A stretch of DNA of 49,799 bases from Kordia sp. (GTDB taxonomy: Bacteria; Bacteroidota; Bacteroidia; Flavobacteriales; Flavobacteriaceae), in contig NZ_JAKVBC010000039.1 of assembly GCF_022447245.1 (NCBI RefSeq), positions 1-49,799 on the forward strand. Reading direction: 5' to 3'. Under the pieces are notes generated by a model. The model worked only from the letters and a program-made list of their open reading frames with translations. It did not search any database and was not told the DNA's origin. Shown here in pieces: positions 1-9,489 of the stretch; position 1 is the first letter of the stretch, and every line of letters begins with the position of its first letter. The position numbers and the translations under genes are program-made.

Positions 1-498
1 GCCACAATAACAATTTCCCACGTCCGATGCCCACCCATAGGATCCATAGCGAGACCCCCACCATCGACCCCAGCCCAAAGTGTTCCAGCCTCCCCAGCCC
101 CAGTTATTCCAGCCGCCACCATAAACATTTATAGTGATATCATCTGCGGTTTCACCCCAAGGAGAGTAGCTTTCTGAGTATCCAATTGCGTCAACATTTG
201 TTTCTGTCTGTGGTTCAACATTACCTTGACTAGAATACGATTCTACGTCTGTAAAAACATCGCCATAACGATCATCAGCTTCGTATGATTTTTGCTCAAA
301 ATAATTTTGATATGCGTTGTTGGTACCATTATTGTTGTTAACAACTTCTACTGTTTCGCTTCTTTGTTCACCAGAACTATAAATTCCATCATCATACGTA
401 GCTTGCTGGTATGTGCCACAAGATGTTAATGTCAAAAAAGTTATCGCTAAAATATGTATAGCCTTTATGTAGTTTAGTGAATAGTAAATTACTCGCAT
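1..498 (-). CDS. Lipoprotein of unknown function (3' end cut by window)
   Basis: An open frame runs from an ATG at 498 to the window edge, 166 codons with no stop, so the C-terminus is missing. The start is preceded by AGGAG six to eight bases upstream. The N-terminus is a lipoprotein signal peptide with lipobox LTSC followed by GTYQQ (Cys at about residue 27), so the product is expected to be membrane anchored. The mature part is rich in Asn, Gln, Ser and Tyr, then becomes a Gly/Trp-rich stretch (repeated GGW and NNWGWGGWN-like units) near the cut. No family recognised. It diverges from proS. Confidence 0.75.
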   Translation of the reverse strand, partial: MRVIYYSLNYIKAIHILAITFLTLTSCGTYQQATYDDGIYSSGEQRSETVEVVNNNNGTNNAYQNYFEQKSYEADDRYGDVFTDVESYSSQGNVEPQTETNVDAIGYSESYSPWGETADDITINVYGGGWNNWGWGGWNTLGWGRWWGSRYGSYGWASDVGNCYCG

Positions 499-598
499 AT
501 CTCCTAAAATTAATTGTTGAACAATACAAAAATAGTTAGTTTTGTCGAAACTATTTTTTATTTAACATATTCACAATATTTGTGCCAAACTACTAAGA

Positions 599-2077
599 AT
601 GAGCAAGAAATTAACAAAGAGATCTGAGGATTATTCAAAATGGTATAACGAATTGGTTGTAAAGGCTGATTTAGCTGAAAACTCAGCTGTAAGAGGATGT
701 ATGGTAATTAAGCCATACGGGTATGCCATTTGGGAAAAAATGCAAGCTCAATTAGATAAAATGTTTAAAGAAACTGGACATGAAAATGCATATTTTCCAC
801 TATTTGTGCCTAAAAGTCTCTTTGAAGCCGAAGAAAAAAATGCAGAAGGCTTTGCAAAAGAGTGTGCAGTAGTTACTCATTACAGATTAAAAACTGACCC
901 TGACAAAGACGGAAAACTCATTGTAGATCCTAATGCGAAATTAGAAGAAGAACTTATTGTACGTCCAACTAGTGAAGCAATTATTTGGAACACCTATAAA
1001 AATTGGATTCAATCGTACAGAGATTTGCCTATTTTGATAAATCAGTGGGCAAATGTAGTTCGTTGGGAAATGCGTACGCGCTTATTTTTGAGAACAGCTG
1101 AATTTTTATGGCAAGAAGGACATACTGCGCATGCAACAAAAGATGAAGCAGTTGCAGAATCGTTGCAAATGCAAAAAGTATATGCAGAATTTGCAGAAGA
1201 TTTTATGGCAATGCCTGTTGTTAAAGGGGCAAAAACAGAAAGTGAACGCTTTGCAGGAGCATTAGATACGTACACAATTGAAGCCTTAATGCAAGATGGA
1301 AAAGCATTGCAAGCTGGGACTTCACACTTTTTAGGTCAAAACTTTGCGGAAGCATTTGATGTGAAATATGTAACAAAAGAAGGAAAACAAGAATTAGTTT
1401 GGGCTACTTCTTGGGGAGTTTCTACACGATTAATGGGAGGGTTGATTATGACACATAGCGATGATGCAGGATTAGTATTGCCTCCAAAATTAGCGCCAAT
1501 TCAAGTGGTTTTTGTTCCTATATACAAGAATGAAGAACAATTTGAAGCAATTGCAGCGAAAGTCGTTGAAATTTCAGGTGAATTAAAAGCTAAAGGAGTC
1601 TCTATCAAATTTGATAAAAGAGATACCTTACGCCCAGGAGCTAAGTTTGCAGAGTGGGAATTAAAAGGAGTACCATTACGTATTGCTGTGGGAGCACGTG
1701 ATTTAGAAAACGGAACCTTAGAAATTGCACGTAGAGATACTTTTGAAAAGCAATCTGTTGCTCAAGAAGATGCCGTAGCAACTGTTTTGAGTCTCTTAGA
1801 TGCAATTCAAGAGGATTTATTTACAAAAGCTAAAAATTACAGGGAAGAAAACACAACAGAGGTTGATACTTTTGAAGAATTTAAAAATGTTATAAAAAAT
1901 AAAGGAGGATTTGTTTCGGCGCATTGGGATGGTACTCAGGTAACTGAGAGCAAAATAAAAGAATTAACCAAAGCAACAATCAGATGTATTCCATTAGATG
2001 CTTTGGAAGAAGAAGGAAAATGTGTATATTCGGGTCAGAAATCGACTAAAAGAGTTCTATTTGCCAAAGCTTATTAA
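599..2077 (+). CDS. proS: Prolyl-tRNA synthetase, archaeal/eukaryotic-type
   Basis: Class II aminoacyl-tRNA synthetase that charges tRNA-Pro. The 492 residues fit the short form without the editing insertion found in the Escherichia coli type. Visible signatures: RPTSEAIIW in the catalytic core, class II motif 2 around [21 protein letters not shown] (about residues 158-178) and motif 3 around [19 protein letters not shown] (about 280-298). An anticodon-binding domain follows (from about 305, [11 protein letters not shown]) and the C-terminal zinc-ribbon-like domain ends [12 protein letters not shown] start after an AT-rich leader; a stem-loop (AAAATAGTT/AACTATTTT, 529-557) followed by a short T run lies in the leader and could attenuate expression. 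Confidence 0.97.
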   Translation: MSKKLTKRSEDYSKWYNELVVKADLAENSAVRGCMVIKPYGYAIWEKMQAQLDKMFKETGHENAYFPLFVPKSLFEAEEKNAEGFAKECAVVTHYRLKTDPDKDGKLIVDPNAKLEEELIVRPTSEAIIWNTYKNWIQSYRDLPILINQWANVVRWEMRTRLFLRTAEFLWQEGHTAHATKDEAVAESLQMQKVYAEFAEDFMAMPVVKGAKTESERFAGALDTYTIEALMQDGKALQAGTSHFLGQNFAEAFDVKYVTKEGKQELVWATSWGVSTRLMGGLIMTHSDDAGLVLPPKLAPIQVVFVPIYKNEEQFEAIAAKVVEISGELKAKGVSIKFDKRDTLRPGAKFAEWELKGVPLRIAVGARDLENGTLEIARRDTFEKQSVAQEDAVATVLSLLDAIQEDLFTKAKNYREENTTEVDTFEEFKNVIKNKGGFVSAHWDGTQVTESKIKELTKATIRCIPLDALEEEGKCVYSGQKSTKRVLFAKAY

Positions 2078-2105
2078 AAAAAATAAAAAAAACTTTTAAA
2101 AATAG

Positions 2106-2135
2106 TTGGAGCATATAAAAATAGTTGTATTTTTG
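2106..2135 (+). promoter_or_regulatory. Bacteroidetes-type promoter for tRNA-Glu and rpsT
   Basis: TTG at 2106-2108 and TATTTTTG at 2128-2135 (matches TAnnTTTG exactly), separated by 19 bases. This is the known consensus of the primary sigma factor in Bacteroidetes. It places the transcription start about 12 bases before the tRNA, and rpsT probably shares the transcript because no terminator separates them. Confidence 0.75.
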
Positions 2136-2155
2136 CATCCGCTAACAGAAATAAT

Positions 2156-2227
2156 GGCCCGTTCGTCTAGGGGTTAGGACGCCAGGTTTTCATCCTGGTA
2201 ACAGGGGTTCGAATCCCCTACGGGCTA
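2156..2227 (+). tRNA. tRNA-Glu (anticodon TTC)
   Basis: A 72-base cloverleaf. Acceptor arms GGCCCGT and ACGGGCT pair (first pair G-T), the anticodon stem CCAGG/CCTGG carries loop TTTTCAT with TTC in the centre, and the T arm is AGGGG TTCGAAT CCCCT. The discriminator is A at 2227; CCA is not encoded (the next bases are CTA). It sits between proS and rpsT. Confidence 0.97.
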
Positions 2228-2267
2228 CTAAACATAAAGTTTTAAAAAAAGATAATTAAGAAGAGAG

Positions 2268-2519
2268 ATGGCAAATCATAAGTCAGCATTAAAAAGAATT
2301 AGAAGTAACGAGACGAAGCGTCTAAGAAATAGATATCAGCACAAAACGACTCGTAACGCTATTAAGAAATTAAGATCTGTTACTGATAAGAAAGAAGCTG
2401 AAGCTTTATTATCTAGCGTAACTTCTATGATTGATAAATTAGCTAAGCGCAATATTATTCACAATAATAAAGCGGCTAATTTAAAATCAAAATTAGCTAA
2501 ACATGTAAGTGCACTTTAA
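2268..2519 (+). CDS. rpsT: 30S ribosomal protein bS20
   Basis: 83 residues, very basic, beginning [22 protein letters not shown], which is the S20 signature. It binds 16S rRNA in the body of the small subunit. Length is normal for Bacteroidetes S20. It lies 40 bases after the tRNA-Glu and ends just before a strong terminator, so tRNA-Glu and rpsT probably form one transcription unit. Confidence 0.97.
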   Translation: MANHKSALKRIRSNETKRLRNRYQHKTTRNAIKKLRSVTDKKEAEALLSSVTSMIDKLAKRNIIHNNKAANLKSKLAKHVSAL

Positions 2520-2550
2520 TAAAAAGTACATACTTAAGATATAACAATAG

Positions 2551-2578
2551 ACTCCAATTTTTTAATTGGAGTTTTTTT
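2551..2578 (+). terminator. Intrinsic terminator after rpsT
   Basis: Stem ACTCCAATT (2551-2559) / AATTGGAGT (2564-2572) with a TTTT loop, followed by a T run to 2578. Confidence 0.9.
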
Positions 2579-2683
2579 ATGTCTTATAGTTTGCTAAAAC
2601 CTCTAGAAGTAAATTTCTTTAGAGATAAAATTATAAGGTGTTTTAAAGGCTCGTTTTTTAGTCTTGTAAAAATTGTATGGAAT

Positions 2684-2722
2684 AAAAAAGAGCTGCTCAA
2701 TGTCATCTATTGAGCAGCTTTT
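2684..2722 (-). terminator. Intrinsic terminator after rho
   Basis: Stem AGCTGCTCAA (2691-2700) / TTGAGCAGCT (2710-2719), 9-base loop. On the minus strand it is followed by CTTTTTTATT, so it ends the rho transcript; on the plus strand only TTTTAG follows. Confidence 0.88.
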
Positions 2723-2743
2723 AGTTTATGTTTTGGTTTTTAA

Positions 2744-4471
2744 TTATCCATTCATGGAAATTAAAAACTCTTCATTGTTTCGAGTTTGTTTTATGCGTTG
2801 GTTGATGAATTCCATAGCTTCTACAGGGTTCATGTCTGCTAAATATTTACGCATTACCCACATGCGTTGTATTGTGCTTTCATCAAGTAATAAGTCATCT
2901 CTACGTGTACTGGAAGAAGTAAGATCGATTGCAGGGAAAATTCTTCTATTAGAAATCTTACGATCTAATTGAAGCTCCATGTTTCCAGTACCTTTAAATT
3001 CTTCAAAGATTACTTCATCCATTTTAGATCCAGTTTCTGTCAATGCAGTTGCAATGATTGATAACGATCCGCCGCCTTCAATATTACGAGCAGCTCCAAA
3101 GAAACGTTTTGGTTTATGAAGTGCATTTGCATCTACACCACCACTTAATATTTTACCAGAAGCAGGTTGTACTGTATTGTAAGCTCTGGCCAATCTAGTA
3201 ATAGAATCCAATAAGATAACTACATCGTGTCCGCATTCTACCAAGCGTTTTGCTTTTTCTAAAACAATATTGGCAACTTTTACATGGTCAGAAGCTTCTT
3301 TGTCAAATGTAGAAGCGATTACTTCACCTTTTACATTACGTTGCATATCGGTAACTTCTTCAGGACGTTCATCAATCAGTAAGATGATTTGGTATACTTC
3401 AGGGTGATTAGCAGCAATTGCATTTGCAACGTCTTTCAAGAGCATTGTCTTTCCTGTTTTTGGTTGAGAAACAATCATTCCTCTTTGTCCTTTACCAATA
3501 GGAGAGAATAAGTCAATAATTCTGGTTGAAATGGTACTTTGACGTTCTGCTACTTTAAACTTTTCATCTGGGAATAATGGAGTTAAATGTTCAAAAGCAA
3601 CACGATCACGTACTACTTGTGGATCTAAACCGTTAATCTTACTCACTTTAATTAAAGGAAAATACTTTTCGCCTTCTTTTGGTGGGCGAACAATTCCTAA
3701 AACTGTATCTCCAGTTTTTAATCCGAATAAGCGAATTTGTGATTGAGATACATAAATATCGTCAGGAGATGATAAATAATTATAGTCAGATGAACGTAAG
3801 AAACCGTAACCATCTTGCATGATGTCTAAAACACCTTCACTTTCAATAATTCCATCGAATTCAAAGTCAGGCTCGCGATAGCGATTACGCTGATCTTTGT
3901 TTCCGTTATTTTTATGCGAATTATCTTTCTTATTGTTGTGTTTGTTTTGTTGTAAATGATCTTTCTTGTTGTTGTGTTTATTGTTATTATTTTGTTGCTT
4001 CTTATTATTGTTGTTGTTAGAAGTATCTGAATTATCGTTTTCAGATTTCTTTGAATCTTCTTTTTTTGCTTGAGGAGCAGTATTTTTTTGATTCTTATCT
4101 AATGGTTTATTCTTATCTACGGTCTTACGAGTAGGTTTGTTTTGTTTTGGTGTCTGTTGTGTATTAGATTTTTCAGAAGGATTTGGAGTCGATTTTTTTT
4201 GTGAAGAAGCTGCTTGTGGGGAAGAAGGTTTTTTATCAGCTCGTTGACTAGGCTCTCTTTTAATTCTTTTTCGCTTTGGAGCAGGTTCTTCTGACTTGGA
4301 TTCTGTTTTAGTAATTGGTGCAACTGACTCAGGATTACTAGCCTGTAGGTCTAATATTTTATAAATTAAATCTAATTTCTTTAAGGTCCTATATTTTGGA
4401 ACAGCTAAAGCTTTGGCTATTTCTTGTAATTCAGGGAGTTTTTTACTTTTTAATTCTGAAATTTCTAACAT
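2744..4471 (-). CDS. rho: Transcription termination factor Rho with long N/K/Q-rich insert
   Basis: Hexameric RNA-dependent ATPase that ends transcription. 575 residues against about 420 in E. coli. Order: Rho N-terminal helical domain (about 1-45), a low-complexity insert (about 50-205) first rich in Ser/Pro/Lys then in Asn/Lys/His/Gln with runs of five Asn, the cold-shock RNA-binding domain (about 208-280, with DGYGFLRS), and the ATPase core with Walker A PKTGKT (about 340), Walker B VVILLDS and the GGSL and [13 protein letters not shown] regions. Large inserts at this place are typical of Bacteroidetes Rho; work on Bacteroides thetaiotaomicron showed that its insert drives condensate formation. 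The insert's own sequence is simple and probably disordered. Confidence 0.97.
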   Translation of the reverse strand: MLEISELKSKKLPELQEIAKALAVPKYRTLKKLDLIYKILDLQASNPESVAPITKTESKSEEPAPKRKRIKREPSQRADKKPSSPQAASSQKKSTPNPSEKSNTQQTPKQNKPTRKTVDKNKPLDKNQKNTAPQAKKEDSKKSENDNSDTSNNNNNKKQQNNNNKHNNKKDHLQQNKHNNKKDNSHKNNGNKDQRNRYREPDFEFDGIIESEGVLDIMQDGYGFLRSSDYNYLSSPDDIYVSQSQIRLFGLKTGDTVLGIVRPPKEGEKYFPLIKVSKINGLDPQVVRDRVAFEHLTPLFPDEKFKVAERQSTISTRIIDLFSPIGKGQRGMIVSQPKTGKTMLLKDVANAIAANHPEVYQIILLIDERPEEVTDMQRNVKGEVIASTFDKEASDHVKVANIVLEKAKRLVECGHDVVILLDSITRLARAYNTVQPASGKILSGGVDANALHKPKRFFGAARNIEGGGSLSIIATALTETGSKMDEVIFEEFKGTGNMELQLDRKISNRRIFPAIDLTSSSTRRDDLLLDESTIQRMWVMRKYLADMNPVEAMEFINQRIKQTRNNEEFLISMNG

Positions 4472-4581
4472 GTAATGGCTTGTAATGAATTGTTTTTTGA
4501 AAAATGAGTAGTAATGGTTACTCGTAAGAAGTATGTAAATCTATTAGTAACAATAGATTATGAATTATCTATGCAATAATA

Positions 4582-4635
4582 CAAATTTATTTTAATAAAC
4601 AAAATAGTATTTTATGAAAAGAACTATTATTTTTG
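4582..4635. promoter_or_regulatory. Divergent -7 elements for rho (-) and the DUF4293 gene (+)
   Basis: TATTTTTG at 4628-4635 on the plus strand lies 17 bases before the DUF4293 start. CAAATTTA at 4582-4589 reads TAAATTTG on the minus strand, 110 bases upstream of the rho start. Both match TAnnTTTG. No clear TTG lies at the right distance for either, so support is only moderate. A 110-base leader on rho would leave room for autoregulation, which is usual for rho. Confidence 0.45.
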
Positions 4636-4652
4636 TGATCCAATTTTAAGAT

Positions 4653-5066
4653 ATGATCCAAAGGATACAAAGTTTATATATGTTATTAGTCGCAGCAGTT
4701 GCGGGTGGTTTGTCATTTGTATTCAATCTATATACTTTAGAAAATGAAGTAGAAGTTTTTGCTAAAGACGATCTTTCCTATTTTGGATTGTTTATGGCGT
4801 CAGCAGCGCTTGCTTTGATCACGATCTTTTTATTTAAAAATAGAAAATTACAATTTGTGTTGAATCGTTTCAACATCTTATTTCACCTTATTTTATTAGG
4901 GATATTTGTATATCGAATGCTAAATTTATCTGGAGGGATTGATAAAATCTCTGAGAAAGGTATTGGGGTTGTTCTTCCTCTTATTTCTATCGTTTTATTA
5001 GTGCTCGCAAACCGAGCAATTAAAAAGGATGAAGACCTTGTAAAATCTGTAGATCGATTGCGATAA
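4653..5066 (+). CDS. DUF4293 family four-helix membrane protein
   Basis: 137 residues starting MIQRIQSLYMLL, the typical DUF4293 opening. Four hydrophobic segments are visible: about 8-27, 45-62, 70-90 and 103-120, with a charged tail ending DLVKSVDRLR. Function unknown in the family. It is divergent from rho, an arrangement I believe is common in Flavobacteria, and ends at an intrinsic terminator. Confidence 0.85.
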   Translation: MIQRIQSLYMLLVAAVAGGLSFVFNLYTLENEVEVFAKDDLSYFGLFMASAALALITIFLFKNRKLQFVLNRFNILFHLILLGIFVYRMLNLSGGIDKISEKGIGVVLPLISIVLLVLANRAIKKDEDLVKSVDRLR

Positions 5067-5096
5067 ACCTAACATCTTAGTAATCTTAGTGCGTAA

Positions 5097-5130
5097 AAAC
5101 TCCAAAGTGTCAAAACTTTGGAGTTTTTTT
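5097..5130 (+). terminator. Intrinsic terminator after the DUF4293 gene
   Basis: Stem AAACTCCAAAGT / ACTTTGGAGTTT with loop GTCAAA, followed by seven T. Confidence 0.9.
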
Positions 5131-5282
5131 ATGAAAAATGCTTAAATCATTTAATGATTTAATTACTACAAATATCAAGTAAAAATACGTACATCTAAAA
5201 ATCAACAAAAACACGTTAAAATATCCATTGAATCAATTGTAAGTTTATGCAACTTTTTAACCTAACATAAAAAATATTAACT

Positions 5283-6137
5283 ATGGGACTTACAGCATCA
5301 ATTTACGGAGGTGGACCTTTTTATCCAGGATCAGATTCTGCCTTACCAACAATTAAAGAATCAGGATTTACAACAGTAGTTTGTTGGGCACTTCATGTGC
5401 GTCCAAATGGTGATTTAGCATATAATGATACACTTATTATATCAAATGGTCAATATGTAGGAGATCCATCTTGGGGAGAAGAATTGGAACAAGTAAAAGA
5501 AGGAGGAAGTGTCAATAGAATATTATTCTCAATAGGTGGATGGGAAACAAATGATTTTTACCACATTATGAGTTTGTTAAATACACAAGGTGATGGACCT
5601 TCTAGTATTTTATATAAAAACTTTGAAACATTGCGTCATGTGATTCCAGCAATTGATGGAATTGATTATGATGATGAAGGAAATTACAATATCAATACAA
5701 TTACTAGATTTAGTCGTATGTTAGCAACTATTGGATTTGAAGAAATTACTTTTTGTCCATATACAAATAGTCCATTTTGGATAAATTGTTTAAAGTGTTT
5801 AGAACAAACGAACCCTGGACTAGTAACCAGATTCAATTTGCAATGTTATGCAGGAGGAGCTTATAATATTGGTAGAGTTAAAAAAGATTGGATCGATCCT
5901 TTACAGGTAGCTATGGGTAGAGGTTTTGATGCTGCAGGTTTCGTAGATCCAGGTTTATGGTGCAAGCATGGAGATGAGTGTATGCAAGGAATGGATCCAA
6001 AACAAATAAAAATTCAATTCACAAAGTGGAAAAAAGATAAAATCACAGGAGGATTCATCTGGCTGTATGATGATATCCAAAAATGTGGAAACGATCCACA
6101 AGTATATGCAGATGCTATTTTAAGTGGATTAAGTTAA
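5283..6137 (+). CDS. GH18-type glycoside hydrolase-like protein without signal peptide
   Basis: 284 residues. The GH18 catalytic motif DxxDxDxE is complete as DGIDYDDE (residues 125-132, Glu132 the expected acid), preceded by the SxGG strand LFSIGGW (81-87) and followed by a C-terminal strand GGFIWLYDD (256-264) with the Trp usual for the last strand of the barrel. GH18 enzymes cleave beta-1,4 GlcNAc links in chitin, peptidoglycan or N-glycans. The protein starts MGLTASIYGGG, right in the first barrel strand, so there is no signal peptide, no carbohydrate-binding module and no T9SS tail. It stands alone between two terminators. Substrate is not predictable; it may act in the cytoplasm, be released by lysis or use an unknown export route. 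Confidence 0.82.
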   Translation: MGLTASIYGGGPFYPGSDSALPTIKESGFTTVVCWALHVRPNGDLAYNDTLIISNGQYVGDPSWGEELEQVKEGGSVNRILFSIGGWETNDFYHIMSLLNTQGDGPSSILYKNFETLRHVIPAIDGIDYDDEGNYNINTITRFSRMLATIGFEEITFCPYTNSPFWINCLKCLEQTNPGLVTRFNLQCYAGGAYNIGRVKKDWIDPLQVAMGRGFDAAGFVDPGLWCKHGDECMQGMDPKQIKIQFTKWKKDKITGGFIWLYDDIQKCGNDPQVYADAILSGLS

Positions 6138-6161
6138 AATACACTATATTTAATAATATAT

Positions 6162-6191
6162 AAACCTCAGTAAAATACTGAGGTTTTTTGT
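6162..6191. terminator. Bidirectional terminator between the GH18-like and phosphoesterase genes
   Basis: Stem AAACCTCAGTA (6162-6172) / TACTGAGGTTT (6176-6186) with an AAA loop and T run on the plus strand. It separates two convergent genes; the minus-strand gene ends at 6193. Confidence 0.85.
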
Positions 6192-6192
6192 T

Positions 6193-6690
6193 TTAATACC
6201 TATTCGCCAACTCAATAATCTCCAAATCTTTGATTTTGTCTTTATCAATCACAAAACGAAGCATGGTACGTACTTTATGAAAGCCATGTTTTCCGCATGC
6301 GCCTGGATTCATATGAAGTAAATTCAACTTTTTATGAAACATTACCTTTAAAATATGGGAATGCCCGCAAATAAAAAGCTGTGGTGGATTTTGACGAATT
6401 TCATCACGCACACGCAGGTTGTATTTATTTGGGTAACCGCCAATATGTGTTATCCATACATCAACATCTTCACACATAAAACGATTGTGTTCTGGAAATT
6501 CCATACGTGCTTTATCGTTGTCAATATTTCCGTATACACCACGCAAAGGTTTTAATTTTTGTATTGTATCTGTTACTGACAAATCACCAATATCGCCTGC
6601 ATGCCACACTTCATCAGCATAGTCTACATGTTTTAAAATTTGATCGTCAATATGACTATGTGTGTCAGATAGGAGTAAAATTTTCTTCAT
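6193..6690 (-). CDS. YfcE/MJ0936-type metallophosphoesterase
   Basis: 165 residues with all calcineurin-like motifs: DTH (D9, H11), GDIGD (D33), GNID (N55), H82 in ITHIGG, and GHSH (H110, H112). These ligate two metal ions. The small family to which YfcE and MJ0936 belong hydrolyses phosphodiesters; the natural substrate is not known. The ATG at 6690 gives the usual short N-terminus (MKKILLLSDTH). Divergent from truA. Confidence 0.93.
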   Translation of the reverse strand: MKKILLLSDTHSHIDDQILKHVDYADEVWHAGDIGDLSVTDTIQKLKPLRGVYGNIDNDKARMEFPEHNRFMCEDVDVWITHIGGYPNKYNLRVRDEIRQNPPQLFICGHSHILKVMFHKKLNLLHMNPGACGKHGFHKVRTMLRFVIDKDKIKDLEIIELANRY

Positions 6691-6848
6691 AAAATCATTT
6701 TAATAAATTATCCACGAGCAACCGTAAGATATTTACAAGGAATTTTCTTTTAAAAAGGTAAAACCAAATACTGGCGTAATTAATCTCGATTACCGACTAA
6801 AAGTTTGCTAAATAATTCTTAATTAGCTTAACCTAATGAATTAAAACT

Positions 6849-6856
6849 TATCTTTG
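6849..6856 (+). promoter_or_regulatory. Candidate -7 element for truA
   Basis: TATCTTTG matches TAnnTTTG and lies 31 bases before the TTG start of truA. No TTG lies at the expected upstream distance. Confidence 0.4.
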
Positions 6857-6887
6857 TCAGTCTGAAACAAAAGTAGCAAATATTACT

Positions 6888-7640
6888 TTGAGATACTTCA
6901 TTGAACTTTCGTATAATGGCAAAAATTATCACGGTTGGCAAAATCAACCGAATGCCATTTCTGTGCAAGAGGTTATTGAAAAATCCTTGTCTACTTTGTT
7001 GCGATCAACCACAGCAATTGTTGGTGCAGGAAGAACAGATGCTGGCGTACATGCCAAACAAATGTATGCGCATTTTGATACCGACATATCATTTGATCCG
7101 TCAGAAATAACATATAAGTTGAATTCGTTTTTACCAAAAGATGTGGCAATTCAACACATTCATCCCGTTCATGCCGATGCACATGCACGATTTGATGCCA
7201 CTGGAAGAACCTATGAATACTGGATAGTTTCAAAAAAAAATCCATTTCATAATCAATCAGCGCATACCGTTTTTAAACAACTGAATGTGGCTATAATGAA
7301 TGAAGCGGCAAAAGAGTTGTTTAACTACGATGATTTTAAGTGCTTTTCCAAAACACATACAGATGTAAAAACCTACATCTGTAAAATTGAAAAAGCAGTT
7401 TGGGAACAAAAAAATGAATTGCTAGTATTTACCATTCGTGCTGATCGCTTTCTTAGAAACATGGTTCGCGCCATTGTTGGAACGCTATTGGAAGTCGGAT
7501 TGGGAAAATTATCCATAGCTGAATTTAAACAAATAATAGAATCGAGAGATCGAAATAAAGCAGGAACATCGGTACCAGGAAAAGCTTTATATTTAACTGA
7601 GGTAACATACCCAACAGAAACCTTTACAACCAATGGCTAA
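6888..7640 (+). CDS. truA: tRNA pseudouridine(38-40) synthase TruA
   Basis: Converts uridines 38-40 of the tRNA anticodon arm to pseudouridine. The 250 residues carry the catalytic motif GAGRTDAGVHA with Asp51, and RADRFLRNMVR in the second half, both diagnostic of TruA. The start is TTG: it codes the first residue of the family's usual opening (RYFIELSYNGKNYHGWQ), and no ATG lies upstream in frame at a sensible distance. It overlaps the next gene by 8 bases, so the two are translationally coupled. Confidence 0.95.
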   Translation: MRYFIELSYNGKNYHGWQNQPNAISVQEVIEKSLSTLLRSTTAIVGAGRTDAGVHAKQMYAHFDTDISFDPSEITYKLNSFLPKDVAIQHIHPVHADAHARFDATGRTYEYWIVSKKNPFHNQSAHTVFKQLNVAIMNEAAKELFNYDDFKCFSKTHTDVKTYICKIEKAVWEQKNELLVFTIRADRFLRNMVRAIVGTLLEVGLGKLSIAEFKQIIESRDRNKAGTSVPGKALYLTEVTYPTETFTTNG

Positions 7641-9423
7641 AGTAACCGGAAAAGTATTTGATTTTGGTCTTTTTAAAAGATTATTGACCTATACAAATCC
7701 CTATAAAATCACCTTATATTTTGTAGCAGTTGCAGCAATATTATTGTCTGTGTTTGCGGTGGGACGTCCTTTTTTATTGAGAATTACTGTAGATGATTAC
7801 ATTTTGACCAAAGATAAAGAAGGTTTACTGATTTATATCTTGTTGATGTTAAGTGTATTGTTGATGGAAGTTATTTTTCAGTTTTTATTTGTGTTCTATG
7901 CCAATTGGTTAGGGCAAACCATTATTAAAGACATTCGTCAGAAGTTATTCCATCACATGCTTCAATTTAAAATGGCGTATTACGATACATCTTCGGTAGG
8001 ACGCTTGGTAACAAGAGCGGTAAGTGATATTGAAACTATTGCCAGTATTTTTAGTCAAGGATTATTTGTCATTATTGCTGACTTATTGAAAATGTTGGTT
8101 GTAATGGGCGTTATGTTATGGATAAGTTGGAAATTGGCATTAACTGTATTTGCGATTCTTCCTTTGATTATTTATGCTACACGTGTATTTCAAAAAGCGA
8201 TGAAATCTGCCTTTGAAGAAGTACGTGCACAAATATCAAATCTGAATTCTTTTGTGCAGGAACGAGTGACGGGAATGAAAATCGTTCAATTATTTTCAAG
8301 AGAAGAAACAGAATACAAGAACTTTAAAGCAATTAACGAAAAGCATAAAAAAGGCTGGTTAAAAACCATTTGGTATAACTCTATATTTTTCCCAATTCCG
8401 GATTTAGCAAATTCTATTGCTGTAGGTTTAGTAGTTTGGTATGGAGGTCTAATGACTGCCGAAATTGTTACGACAGAATTAGCAACAGATGGATCTGAAC
8501 AATTAGGAAATGTATTTGCATTTATCATGATGATCGGAATGCTATTTAGACCATTACGACAAATTGCAGACAAATTCAATACCTTGCAAATGGGAATGGT
8601 AGCAGCAGGAAGAATTTTTGAAATTTTAGATACAGATAGTAAAATTGAAGACAATGGCAACATTACTTCTTTAGATATTAAAGGCGACTTGACTTTTAAA
8701 GATGTTCGTTTTTCATATATACAAGATGAAGAGGTATTGCATGGAATTTCATTTGATGTTCAACAAGGACAAACCGTGGCAATTGTTGGAGCTACTGGAG
8801 CTGGAAAATCCACGATTATCAATTTGTTGAATCGTTTTTACGAGATTGATTCTGGATCAATTTCGATTGATGGAACAAACATCAATGATGTAAAATTAGC
8901 AGCGCTACGCGCAAAAATTGCAGTTGTATTGCAAGATGTTTTCTTGTTTGCAGATACCATTCTAAATAATATCACGCTCAAAAATCCAGCAATTACAAGG
9001 GAAACAGTGGAAGCCGCTGCAAAACAAATAGGTGTTCACGATTTTATCATGAGCTTGCCAAATAACTACGAATACAATGTAAAAGAGCGTGGAAGCATGT
9101 TATCTTCTGGGCAGCGACAATTGATTTCATTTTTACGTGCGTATGTTACAAACCCTAGAATTTTAATCTTAGATGAAGCAACCTCATCAGTTGATTCGTA
9201 TTCAGAACAGCTCATTCAAAACGCTACAGATACTATTACAAAAGGAAGAACTTCTATCGTCATTGCACACAGATTGGCAACCATCAAAAAGGCTGACAAA
9301 ATCATTGTGATGGATGCTGGAGAAATTGTAGAACAAGGTTCTCACGAACAATTGCTACAAATCGATAACGGTTATTACAAAAACTTATACGAAGTGCAGT
9401 TTATTCAGCAGGAAGCGGTTTAA
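7633..9423 (+). CDS. MsbA-type ABC exporter (fused membrane and ATPase domains)
   Basis: 596 residues. The six-helix exporter domain covers about 1-330; the ATPase has Walker A GATGAGKST (386-394), Q-loop QDVFLFAD, signature LSSGQRQ (490-496), Walker B LILDEA (511-516) and switch His546. It works as a homo- or heterodimer. The Bacteroidetes homologs that follow truA are annotated as lipid or multidrug exporters; the sequence does not tell which. Coupled to truA by an 8-base overlap. No terminator is seen downstream. Confidence 0.93.
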   Translation: MAKVTGKVFDFGLFKRLLTYTNPYKITLYFVAVAAILLSVFAVGRPFLLRITVDDYILTKDKEGLLIYILLMLSVLLMEVIFQFLFVFYANWLGQTIIKDIRQKLFHHMLQFKMAYYDTSSVGRLVTRAVSDIETIASIFSQGLFVIIADLLKMLVVMGVMLWISWKLALTVFAILPLIIYATRVFQKAMKSAFEEVRAQISNLNSFVQERVTGMKIVQLFSREETEYKNFKAINEKHKKGWLKTIWYNSIFFPIPDLANSIAVGLVVWYGGLMTAEIVTTELATDGSEQLGNVFAFIMMIGMLFRPLRQIADKFNTLQMGMVAAGRIFEILDTDSKIEDNGNITSLDIKGDLTFKDVRFSYIQDEEVLHGISFDVQQGQTVAIVGATGAGKSTIINLLNRFYEIDSGSISIDGTNINDVKLAALRAKIAVVLQDVFLFADTILNNITLKNPAITRETVEAAAKQIGVHDFIMSLPNNYEYNVKERGSMLSSGQRQLISFLRAYVTNPRILILDEATSSVDSYSEQLIQNATDTITKGRTSIVIAHRLATIKKADKIIVMDAGEIVEQGSHEQLLQIDNGYYKNLYEVQFIQQEAV

Positions 9424-9489
9424 TTTTGTATGTAAAAATCTTAATTTACAACAATCGAAAAATATTTTTAGTGGAGATACTTCATTTGA

